A stretch of 64,000 nucleotides of DNA from Phocoena phocoena (lineage: Eukaryota; Chordata; Mammalia; Artiodactyla; Phocoenidae), in NCBI RefSeq assembly GCF_963924675.1, contig NC_089228.1, positions 96,446,394-96,510,393 on the forward strand. The letters run 5' to 3'. Within the stretch, counting starts at the first letter, position 1; every line of letters starts with the position of its first letter. This document shows positions 45,060-55,735 of the stretch, in pieces. The translations under genes were made by a program, and so were the position numbers. The notes under the pieces are model-generated. The model saw nothing but the letters and a program-made list of their open reading frames with translations, was not told the origin of the DNA and did no database searches.

Positions 45060-48000
45060 GTTTAAAATAAAATGACACAAAAACTATAGGGACACTGTCT
45101 TTTTTTGTTTTAAAATTAGAACACCTATATCCTATTCCAATACTGTTCCAATACTGATCCATCACTTTTTCAATTAAAAAAAGAAAAAGCTAGTTTACTA
45201 AGAAGAAAATGAAACTTCAAAATGTCTCTATTAAAAAAAAATCCATATGATCACTGTGTAGCCTCTCCTAGGAAGTGAATGATACACACACACAGACACA
45301 CATGCCCTTTGCACACGATCTTAGGAACCGTAGGATCTACGGAGACCCTAAATCCAGGTTCTGATAGAGACTTGATCTACACTGTCACTGTTCTGCATTC
45401 TGGACGAGGATTCGAAGGTACATTTTCACAGTAATAATGAACATGTTTGTATTTTTCAGTTGTTAAATTTCTTAATTTCTCCCCAAATTATATAACAATG
45501 TATCTCTTACTAGTATAAAACTATTCTTATTTAGCCACATGAAAAAAAGAGGGGGACAAGTAGGTAACTGGAACAAATAATCTGTTCCTTTTCCTCATTT
45601 ACCAGCCTGATTATATTTAACAACAAGAGTGGAGGAGAGGAGACAAGAAAGAAAAAAGTGCTGGTATCAACACGTCAGGCATTGTGCTCGGCACAGCACA
45701 TCTCATTCCATCCTTAGCACCTACCACGTGCAAAGCTTTGAGCTACATGCAGTGTCTTCCCTTGAGAACCCAGGCTCTAGCAGAGATGAAAATACACTAA
45801 TGAACTAAAATATATTAGTGTATAAGTACCTCTAATGTACAGTAAACAATGATACCCTCACAATAACAAAAGGAAGAAAGGACAAAGAAGCAAAGCTCTC
45901 ATAGTACGTACCCCACCATAATCAATCTACTTCTGCTCACAATGGTGTACAGTGCAAAGCACTGTAGTGGTGAGATCTCCCACTGGGTGTCCGTCATCCT
46001 GGGATAGCAAACTCAGGAACCAGAGGATCAGAGCGCTCTCTGATTCCTCCACCTTACCAGCCTGGGAGGCCTCCCAGAGTCTCTTAACCCTTTTAGACAA
46101 CCATCTGCTTAACATTATAAAAACTTCCACTGATAGCAAGAATGTATTATCTACTCATTTAGAACTTCTGGCTTCTGGCAAGGGCAGAGTGGCTTATATG
46201 GGACTCTGGTATCAACACAGTAAAACTATGCACAAAATATTTAAATAAATAAATAAATAAACAGGAAGGTACTGAAGAGTGACCAAAACCAGGCAAAAAT
46301 TGGATGGGATTTGACCCTAGAGGGATGAGAAGCACATGGAGTAAGACCCACATTTCAATGACTCTTTCCAGAAGGGCAGTCACCAGTCTGTGAAAAGTGC
46401 GCCTCAAGTAGAAAGCAGCAGGTATACTGGGCTGAGGAGGCAGAGGGAGAGTCTGGGGTGCTGCAAAAGCTGCAAATTGAGTGGGGAAAATCCCAGAAAA
46501 AGGGAGGCCCAGAGGCGAGCCCAGAATGTGGGAACAAGGCCTTCAAGTCTTTGGCTGAGTCCTGAACTGCTTGTGTGGAGGGTGAGACTCCAAGGAGCTT
46601 GAGGGAAAGCAAACACAGGCAGGCTGAAAAAAACTGAGCAAAGTATCAGCAGAAGCTTTCAGTATTGGTACCGAGAACACAGAATTTGGAATTCAAGTCC
46701 GGCCACGAGAGACAGGCCAGGTGAAAACCCTGTTATTTCCACTGAAATCTCAGAAGGCCACACCTTAAAATAAACTTCGCATCCTGGAATCAGGGCAAAT
46801 CAAACAGACTACTCTGAAAACCCTAAAATCCATCTTCTACAAGTTTCAGAAGATCTAATAGTAATTCAACTGTCTGCTAAAACAAAACTCAGCAATCTTT
46901 AGATGAAGACGACAGAATCCAGAGCCTATAAAACATAACCAACCACATTGCTGTTTATATAAGAAAAAATTACCAGGCGTGTGAACCATGAAGCTGTGAC
47001 ACACAGAGTGAGAAAGCAGTAAAAAGAATTAGACCTGCACATGACAGAGATGTTGTAAATAATGACAAGAAATTTAAACTATAATATATACGGTAAAGAA
47101 CTTAACAGAAGAAAAAAAAAGATGGATTTTATGAAGGATAAGAGTAGAGGCATTTCAGAAGAAATATAGAAACTCTTAAAAGAATGGAAATAATATAACA
47201 AAAAACACAATATCTAAAATAAAACAACAAATGAAACAGCAAATCTTAGTACCTTCAAGTTATTTCATATTATTTCAAATAAATCTTAAAGTACTAGATT
47301 GAAATGATTATTTTTTAAAAAACACAAAACTGAAATAGATGATTTTTCCCCCCAATCTACTCTCCAGTACACATTACAAATAGCAGGCAAATTATCAGCT
47401 CTGAAAATCTTTTGAAAAGCTGAAAGCACTCTTCTTAAAGTTCTTTTTAAATAAATTAGTTCATCCTATTAAATACTGGCGAAGTGTGAGAGTTGACATC
47501 AATTCCAGGGGAAGTGAAAAGGTTTCTGTGAGGAAAGAGCATGAAGAAAGTTATAAAGTAGAACTAAACATACAGTATATGGGACACCACGAGTAGGTGT
47601 TAAATGGCAGAAAGTAAATATGCAGAGTGAGAGGAGAATGTAGTGAAAAGTCCGCATATTGAGTAAGGAATCAGAGAGTCTAAAATGACATGGGAAATTC
47701 AGGTTTTGATGGCTGGACCAAAGATGGTACCAGTCTATGTGACACAAAGGCAAATGACCTGCTTTCACCACCATGTATTCACACCTAGCACAACACACAC
47801 ATACAACAGAGTGAGCATTTTATTAACATCTAGGAATCATTCAATCATTTACTATATGAACAAATGAATAAAGAACCAAAACTGGTCCTTTAGGGATGAC
47901 AAGTCCATCTGCAGACGTGATACTGAATTTGCAACATGAGACCGAAGGGATTAGGGCTTATTCCAGGAAAGATGCTTAAAGAGAAGCCAAATAGAACACG

Positions 48001-49131
48001 ATTGACTGGTTAAGGCTGGACATACAGATTTGGAATTGAGTCTAGACTTCTTTTTATTTTAATAGATTCTGGTTTTATCATGTTTGGTCACTAGAGAACA
48101 CTGAAAGTGCTTTGTTCTCATACTATTTCAAGTGCATTCTGTAAATAACACTATTATCAGTGAAAAAATTAAAAATCGGCAATAAACTGAAAAAGACACT
48201 TCTGGGTGAGAATAACTGGGTACCTAAAATCACACAAGAGGTTTGGGTAGAGCCAAACTTCATCAGTTCTCACTAGCAGACGTTTTTCTACGGTTATGGA
48301 TTTTGCTTTCAATTTTCGCTCCTAACTGCGGGGATTTGGGCAATGACTTTTTGGAGTGTGAAAATCTTAAATTTTAAAAAAGATCAGGCAGGTTCAGGTC
48401 AGTAGATATTACGTAATTCAATTTTTTGTGGACGTGTGTGCATATTTTTAAAAATGATGTTGCCGTGTCTGCATAAACATTTCTGAAAAAGTGACAATGA
48501 TTATAAATTTTAATCATTATTTATAATGATTAATATGGGTGGTTACTTCTGAGAAGAGGATACAGAGCAGGGGCAGGAAAAGGGGGAAATGCTCATTTTA
48601 AAAACTGCATATGCTTCTATACGAGTTAATTTTTAAAATTAAGTTTATTACTCATATTGAAGAAGATGTATTACTTACTCATTTAAATATATATGTATGT
48701 ATAAAAATGTATGTATGTATGTATAAATATGGGTAGCCAAATCAAAAATAAAACTTGAATGCCTCAATTCCCTAAAAGTATATAAGTGCTTATTTACTTA
48801 AATGCTTAAAAAATACATATTATTACTTATGTGTGTGTACATATATATACACACACATATATCTGTAGATACATATGTATACATATGAATATATATGCAT
48901 ACTTTCAGATTCCTTTTTTCAATATTCTCACTTAAACTCTGTATTCTTTCAAATTATTTGATGCCTGTCTCCTCCTTCCAAATTGAGGCTATTTTAACAT
49001 TTACCAATCAGAAATAATACCATTATAAATATTGCAATCCACTATTCTTTACATTTTAATTTACCCAATTCAACATGTTAAGTCAAAGTATTCAGAGGTC
49101 AGTTAAGAAGTTAATGGTCAACCACGAACTT
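45060..49131. other. Intron sequence, largely unassigned
   Basis: Minor items: an L2/MIR-like trace at 45670-45790 (caggcattgtgctcggcaca), an (AAAT)n tract at 46238-46262, L1M 3' UTR-like sequence at 48450-48660 (gtggttacttctgagaagag), (TATG)n at 48694-48725, and a TA/CA tract at 48830-48900. ORFs at 45927-46616 on both strands overlap each other and show no domain. Confidence 0.45.
48511..48532. repeat. Perfect short palindrome
   Basis: taatcattat, 2-nt spacer tt, ataatgatta. The upstream aatgattataaatttt provides a third complementary arm, so alternative hairpins are possible. Confidence 0.9.
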
Positions 49132-49145
49132 AAAAGTTAGCTTTT

Positions 49146-49352
49146 GGGCTTCCCTGGTGGCGCAGTGGCTGAGAGTCCGCCTGCCGATGCAGGGGACGCA
49201 GGTTCGTGCCCCGGTCCGGGAAGATCCCACATGCCGCGGAGCGGCTGGGCCCGTGAGCCATGGCCGCTGAGCCTGCACATCCGGAGCCTGTGCTCCGCAA
49301 CGGGAGAGGCCACAACAGTGAGAGGCCCGCGTACCACAAAAAAAAAAAAAAA
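49146..49352 (+). mobile_element. CHR SINE, plus
   Basis: Head gggcttccctggtggcgcag, B-box caggttcgtgccccggtcc, poly(A) end. Perfect 14-bp duplication aaaagttagctttt at 49132-49145 and 49353-49366. Low divergence, so a young copy. Confidence 0.96.
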
Positions 49353-50340
49353 AAAAGTTAGCTTTTTATCACTGGCCAACACATTCAGAGAGAAAGTCCC
49401 TAAACTGATTTTCAGAAACAAATTTAACACTTAGAAAACGCATCATTAAATCTGCTGATTACATTATATTAAATTTTATCTTAGGAAAATAAATTATTTG
49501 GGAACCATTCACATTACTGTTTGAGGCCATTAGCCTAAATAATCAAATAACAGTTCATACAATTTTGTATACGTCTGCAAGTGCACGTTTATAATGGATG
49601 TGTGTGTTTGTATAATATATAGTGTGTATGTATCTATTACCTGGTTTGAAATATACCCACCACTCCATTATATGTGTACATGCACATGCCCTCTATTTAT
49701 TTGTCTTCACCATTACCTAGTATAACAGCTCACAGAAGATAATAATAGCATTGGGCCCTTAGTACAGTTAAGTGGTTACAAACAAACATTTATTTATGAC
49801 AAATTTTACAATGCACAAAATTCCCAATCTGCAACTCCACAAACCAATCAGTAAAAAAAAGCCCATACGTTTGCAGCAATCATCACGACTGAAACAATGA
49901 ACAAATGTCATTTTTTTCCACAAAGGAAGTACTTGGCTACCTCCCTCACTGGCAAGGACTCTGGCCAAAAATAACAGTGGTTAGGCTTGTAACCTAGCAT
50001 GTATGGATCTGATCTGGTCAAGCCAAAAATAGCTCTGGTCATTTATCACCTGCAGGCATTTGTTTTAGAGGCTAACTCTATCATACAGACCAAGTTAGGC
50101 AAATTACGGTGAAAACACGCAGAAATATAATCGAGCTTGAGAAAACCTAAAGCTCTTTTCAACATGATTGAAAGCTCTTTTCAATAACATTGTAGCACAT
50201 GAGAATACCCAGGATACAATTATTTTGGATAGCGAATAAGGTTAACTATTTCTTAAACTCCCTGAAAGATACGTTAAACAAACCAGCAAAACAGAATTAA
50301 CACATTTACGCACTTCTGAAAGCTGGGGGAGAAACGACAA

Positions 50341-50362
50341 GTTACCTGTCCGTTACCTGTCC
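50341..50362 (-). repeat. 11-bp tandem repeat that duplicates a splice donor-like site (minus)
   Basis: gttacctgtcc occurs twice in tandem. On the HIVEP1 strand this gives two consecutive ACAG|GTAAC sites, 11 nt apart. Confidence 0.85.
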
Positions 50363-50553
50363 GATGCATCGCCAGAATCCTTCCCCCTGAAAAACTTCTT
50401 CTGAGAGGAGAAGCAGCGCTGCCTTTGGGGGGCGCCCACCTGCAGCTTGCCTGCCCCCAGCACTACTTCAAACTCGTGGGTTCCTTCTGGGACCCGCCTC
50501 CCCATGCTCCCCTCACACCTGCCTGGGAAGCCCTCATCGTCCTTCTGACCCTA
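50346..50553 (-). other. Candidate alternative first/internal exon of HIVEP1 (unproven)
   Basis: On the minus strand a pyrimidine tract and AG (gattttcccccag) end at 50554, and tandem donors CAG|GTAAC follow 50357 or 50346. The sequence between is GC-rich compared with its flanks. An ATG close to the donor (GCG ATG CAT CGG ACA G) ends in phase 1 at the first donor, exactly the phase that the 54-nt exon at 35323 requires, with an in-frame TAG upstream. Everything about transcription is inference; a coincidence is possible. Confidence 0.3.
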
Positions 50554-50589
50554 CTGGGGGAAAATCTATCAATAATACCTAAAATCTAA

Positions 50590-50825
50590 GTGCTTGCTGT
50601 GTACGGGCACTGCTCTAAGGACCGGATGGTACTCGCTCATTCAGCCCTCCCCAGAAAACCTGCCCAGGAGGGAGGAACCGCCCTTGACCTCTGTTTGACA
50701 GAGGAGCGAACCATGGGTCACGGAAGCAAACTTCACAGAGCTAATAAGGAGAAGCCTGTCTGCCGCGCTGAAACCCAGGCACATGGCCTCCAGGATGTGA
50801 ACCGAACACTACGCTACACTACTTC
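50590..50825 (-). mobile_element. MIR SINE, minus
   Basis: Plus-strand order gtacgggcactgctctaag, ctcattcagccctccccaga, cctctgtttgacagaggagc, ggtcacggaagcaaacttca, cagagctaataaggagaagc and gaaacccaggcaca is the complement of a MIR. Confidence 0.75.
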
Positions 50826-50849
50826 TCCATATTATTTAAAAGGGCGTCC

Positions 50850-51330
50850 TGCCTGAGCTGGCAACTCCTCATCTTTCACGTTTGAGCTTGAACACCACGT
50901 ACTCTTGAAGCCTTTCCTGATCCCCCACGGGGGCCACCAGAGTGTGTGCCAGCAGCACCCTGGCTCCTCCCGCACGTGTGTGCGTGAGGTTGCTCGTTTC
51001 AGGCCTGTGTCACCTGATAAAATCATAAACGCCATGATGAACATCTATCACGGTCACCCAACATCCTGGCCTGCAGTATTTATCCATACCTTCCCAATCT
51101 TTCACGACCAAGCTTAAATCCCAACTCTCTGAAACTTCTATGCGTAAATCCAGAAAAGCAACACTTTCTTACCTTCCTACACATCCCACAGAAGTTCATC
51201 TACTCCTTACTACTGTACAGAATAAAGCATCTATGTAATGGTATTTAATTGTATCCCATTTGCCTGTTGTTACTTGTGGTCTCACTTATTCCTTAAATTC
51301 TCGTGTAAATCTCTCTTCCGTCTCTGAGAT
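50850..51330 (+). mobile_element. L2-like 3' region, plus
   Basis: cacgtttgagcttgaacacc and cttgaagcctttcctgatcc match the L2 segment (...ctcaaatgtcacctcc...aggccttccctgac...). The later ttcatctactccttactact and ctgagatgtttaagctacct fit its 3' end less well. Possibly two fragments. Confidence 0.5.
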
Positions 51331-52439
51331 GTTTAAGCTACCTAATGGTAGGAAAAGGGATCCCCACATCACAAATGCAAGCCTAGAGACACAGCACGTG
51401 TTCAAACGTGGTTGAACTCACACCCTTCAGAGCAAGTGACCAGACTAAAAACGTCTCGACTACTTTTACTCAGGCCCACTGGGAGGATGACAGTGGATGG
51501 AAACTTGAGTTGAAAATGTCTTTTCCCAGAGGAAAATGAAGCAGCCAATAACTGACCTAACTGATCAACAGAAGTGGAGTGGGGAAGTGGAGGAGGGGAG
51601 GGGGGCGGAAAAACAAGACTCCAGGAAGCTGTCAGGAGATGCAGCCTCTCTCTCCTCTGGCCCCTTTGTCCTCCCTTGGGCTACAGACTTCACAACCGAC
51701 AGGCCTCAGTTCTGGCTCAAAAATGAATTTCCATTTTACCGTGGTAGAAATCCCTGACAGACACACTCAGATTACACACAATTTCAACAACCTAATTTCG
51801 TGGGGGAAAAAAAGGTTTTATCATCACTGCTGAGGAAACGGGCATGACAATCTTGTAATATTAACATTTAAGTTGCAACTACAAGTCAGCGATTTTACTC
51901 ACTATTATTAACAAAAGTTCATTAAATTACATTTACGACGATCTTACTCAAATAGCACCATTAAACAGCCTGTTGAAGTTATCTGCTGTGGAAAGAGAGG
52001 AATTCCCATCAGGCTTCCCTCAATGCTGCGCCACAGAAAGGGCCTGGAATGCCCTGCTCTTACTGCTTGTTAAATGTGGGGTATATACTGGAGCCACCAT
52101 AGGGACGCCCTGCTTTAAGGAATCTGGAAACTTCACAATTATGACTCAAAAGCAAGATAATCATTTGCTGTCCAAAGAAGTGATTGCGTTACAAGCGGCT
52201 GCACTTGGAGGAGAAATCTCTAGGGCCAGGACAGAAACCTAGGTAGGGACGGCAGGGGCACGCACCGAGGCATGCCACAGTCAAGCGTGAGAGCTCTCAC
52301 CTCTCTCAAGAGCACATCTGCTCGGTAAAGCACGGCAAAGCATTCAGGTTTTAAATATGCAGTCATTTGGCAGTCACAGATGCTAAGACTCATGGCTTCC
52401 AATATTCATGAAGGTCTAGGACATTCAGTAATTTCTAAC

Positions 52440-52800
52440 TTTGCCGAGAAACACATGTGAGTCCCGGGCACAGCGAAGCAGGCACACAGGGTTCACTGGG
52501 CCGGTGAGTCAGCCCGCAGACTGCCCTGCGTCCACTCCTCAAACCACCCTTTGTTGTTACGGGTGCAGTATTCCAGCAAACCCTGAGCCCTCTGATTCTC
52601 CCTTTAAAAACCTCTCTAAACTGTCCACTGTCACCAGTGGGTCCAAGCCTGCGCCTCTCACTGAGACCTCGGCCACAGCCTCCACTCAGGCCTGCGCGCC
52701 TTTCATGCCCCTCCCTGCTGGACTCCACACGCAGCCACACCTGCCACAAATGCCAGTCTGCTCCCTCACTTTATTCTCAGTTACTGCATCTTAGCCTTGT
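52440..52800. other. GC-rich unassigned stretch with overlapping ORFs
   Basis: Ser/Thr/Pro-rich ORFs of 117 codons (plus) and 104 codons (minus) overlap here. No domain, no splice signals tying it to HIVEP1, and composition like decayed L2. I do not call a gene. Confidence 0.4.
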
Positions 52801-52863
52801 CTATTAGCACACTCTGTAATTACATTACGTTTACTTATTTGATTAACGTCTACATAGCTCTAG

Positions 52864-53080
52864 CAGTGGTTTTCGGCCAGGGATGTTTTTGCCCCTCAAA
52901 GGGTATCTGACAATGTCTGGAGACTTTTTTGGTTGTCACAGTTGAGGGGGAGGGATTGGCATCTAGTGGGCAGAGGCCAGGGATGCTGCTACACATCCTA
53001 CGACACACAGGACAGTCTCCCTCAGCAAAGAGTTATCCAGCCCAAACCATCATCAGTGCCGAGGCTGAGAAACCCTGCTT
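52864..53080 (+). mobile_element. MER5A (hAT-Charlie nonautonomous DNA transposon)
   Basis: Landmarks in order: cagtggttttcggccaggga, gacaatgtctggagactttt, ttggttgtcacagttgaggg, ggcatctagtgggcagaggc, cagggatgctgctacacatc, gacacacaggacagtctccc and the end gtgccgaggctgagaaaccctg, with imperfect terminal inverted repeats CAGTGGTT.../...AACCCTG. This matches MER5A throughout. Confidence 0.9.
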
Positions 53081-53299
53081 TAAAATGATACATACTTGTA
53101 TGGGTATCCGAGAAAGGTTCAATATTACTTTAATCAAATTCTCTACTCCTCTTTTATCCTAGTAATTATTTCCAAATGAAGTAATAAAACATAATTTGGA
53201 TTACTATCTTATATTTTAATGTGATGAATGATAATACATTATAACAGTAACTACTAACCACGGGGGTAGGGGGAAGCAGGCCTCACATCTGCACTAGAA

Positions 53300-53455
53300 G
53301 TAAAGTACTCACATGTATTCTATCGTTAAGTATCTATGAAAAACACCGAGGCACGGAGAGGTGCAACTTCTGCTATCAATCACTTGGCTAAGGTGTGGAA
53401 AGCTGGGATTCCATCCCAGGATACCTGGATGGAAAGCTTTTCACACGGCCAGGCT
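53300..53455 (-). mobile_element. MIR SINE, minus
   Basis: Plus-strand caccgaggcacggagaggtg, caatcacttggctaaggtg and aagctgggattccatcccag are the complement of the MIR core and B-box side. Confidence 0.75.
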
Positions 53456-53469
53456 ACAGTTTTAACATG

Positions 53470-53700
53470 CAACAAACAGTGTGGTGGTTAAAAACTTTCA
53501 TGGGTTCAAATCCTGGACCACCCCCTTCGTATCTCCGTGACATCAAATTACCCTCTAGACATCAGCTTCCTCATCTATAAAATGGGTAAAAACAAAACAA
53601 AACAAAACCACCTGCCTCGCAAAGGTGTGTGAGATTCAGAAAAGTCAACAAGCACAAATGTTCAGTACTTAGCCTGTAGTTAACATTCATTAAAAATTAC
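53470..53700 (+). mobile_element. MIR SINE, plus, with (AAAAC)n
   Basis: cagtgtggtggttaaaaact, gggttcaaatcctggaccac, cagcttcctcatctataaaa and cctgcctcgcaaaggtgtgt, then the tail gttcagtacttagcctgtag. An (AAAAC)n tract at 53585-53608 expanded after the aaaatgggtaaa motif. Together with the preceding antisense copy it forms a head-to-head MIR pair. Confidence 0.8.
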
Positions 53701-55030
53701 CTATTATTATCTAACGCATATGCAAATATTGTACACCTCATCGCCCTCTGGCTTCCATGAGTACTCGAGAAAACTAATTTTGGTTTCCTGTTGAATAGAT
53801 GTACCTGAGAATTAATTTAAAAATTAAGAAAAATAAAGAATATGTCAACTCCATCAACATCTGTACCTAATAACTTATTAACTTTTATGCCTTTAAATAC
53901 TATATTTAAAAAGTAAGGAAATCTATCCTTAATATATAATATTCCAAACACAAAAGAAGTAGGTTTTAGTAATCAAAATAAGGTTAACACTTGAGAAATA
54001 GTTTATATATATATATAAAATCTCTATATTTAGTGAACAATTTCTGAAATACCTTAATTTGAATTTGATACTTTCCAAGTAAATTCAGTAATAAAGCTGT
54101 ACATCTTACAAATCTTTACAGTAGTACTATGTACCTCTATGTATGACACTCTGTCTAGATTTTTACATAAATAACACTATCTTTATAAAAAAAAAAAGAC
54201 TTGGTTTGGCATTTCCTTCATGGAGTTAATTTGGCGATTGGTTATCCTTCTCAAGATAAGCTGCAGTATGCATTAAGCAATCAATGACTATCACAGCCGT
54301 ACAATGTATATTCACGCAAACCATCTCTGACTCAACTACTATAAAACAATCATTCAGATGTCATCGGAAAACTGGGATGTCAAATCAGTTTCTTTATATT
54401 TGGTAAATTTAACGTATTATAGGATTTCCTCAAGAGAAACATATTTTTATTTAGAAATATTCTAAATAGCAGCTCAGAGTTTAAGCTAAAATTACCAATC
54501 ACGTTTGTTTTTAAACAAAGGCGTTATCCACAATGATCGCCATGAGAAATCAAAAGACTAATATAATCATCATATTCAATTTATCACTGATGTCAAGAAA
54601 ACAAGCCAGTAAGACCCCACAAAATGATCATACTACAAACTCATTAACAAGACTTTTCTATTTGACATAAAACTATTCCCAATAAAATCTATTAACAGCA
54701 ATGACAAAATTCCTAAAATTCATCTCTTAAGATATAAGCATATTTATCTATAAAACACACAACTGATTTTCTTCTACCTGTTACACAGAAAAATTATAAC
54801 TTTCATTGTTCCATTTTTCTCATATTATCTAGCTACACGGCTCTATAACATCCGTTCACTAATGATTCCAGGTTAGTAACACATTCGTTTCTGGTTACAG
54901 TCTCACCTACCATATTAGATCTTTCTGAGTGTATTATTCCCATCAGCATTTATTTGACTTGCTGTTATGTCATTTCTTCTTATAACAAGGGCATACATTT
55001 GGTTTAATATGTTTACACTCTTTCCATCAA
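53701..55030. other. AT-rich intron sequence, nothing assigned
   Basis: A (TA)n run lies at 54007-54020. No ORF or repeat that I recognise. Confidence 0.5.
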
Positions 55031-55119
55031 ATCTTGAGTGTAAGGAATCATGAAGGGTGGGAATACATACAACATTACAATCCTTTCACTTCACATAGAG
55101 AATCCACAGGCACTTCCAC

Positions 55120-55345
55120 AAACGTGTCTGTCACCCCCAGGGGTCTCTGCACCGTCACGTTACCAGCCATGACAGGTCAGCCAGCCCCCGTGATCTGTGC
55201 CGCTGGCACACCTGAGCTCCCTGCCCTGCGCGTCACATTCTGCAGCAGCGGCGTGGAGACAGAGCTGCTCGCACAGGCTGTGGTCCTGGGAGTCCTCCCC
55301 CACTACCTCTCCATGGCAACGCAGCTACAGAAAAGCCAGTCCACC
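55120..55345. other. GC-rich block with a 126-codon ORF, unassigned
   Basis: The block gtgtctgtcacccccagggg ... ctacctctccatggcaacgc stands out from its AT-rich surroundings. The overlapping plus ORF 55034-55414 shows no domain. May be an ancient repeat or a conserved noncoding element. Confidence 0.35.
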
Positions 55346-55689
55346 TCTTACGCAAATGAAAAGAGGCCACAAATGTCAGCAGTCACAACATTCACCTCTT
55401 CCCTTCCTACTTAATTTCCTTCTTAAAGTAACAGCAGTGCATTCTTCTTATTTTTTATTTCAGAACACCTTCCACCATTTAATGGATGGGAAAGCAATTT
55501 AGGATAATCAGAGTTAAAAATCCATCTGTATGACCACTTACATAACGTAACTGAGAATCCAAAGACGGTTATGATTTGCTGAGGTTCATTTACCGAGGCA
55601 GTACCTCAGCGAGTGCCCTTTTGTATCTGGGCATCCCAGTATTTGAGTTAAGCATCCTTTAAGATATGAACTATCCTGTAATTTGGCTT

Positions 55690-55735
55690 TCTTAGAGAGA
55701 GACACAGAGAAAGAGAGAAAGAGAGAGGGAGACCA
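55690..55735. repeat. (GA)n-rich simple tract
   Basis: cttagagagagacacagaga followed by aagagagaaagagagagg. Low-complexity purine run. Confidence 0.85.
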
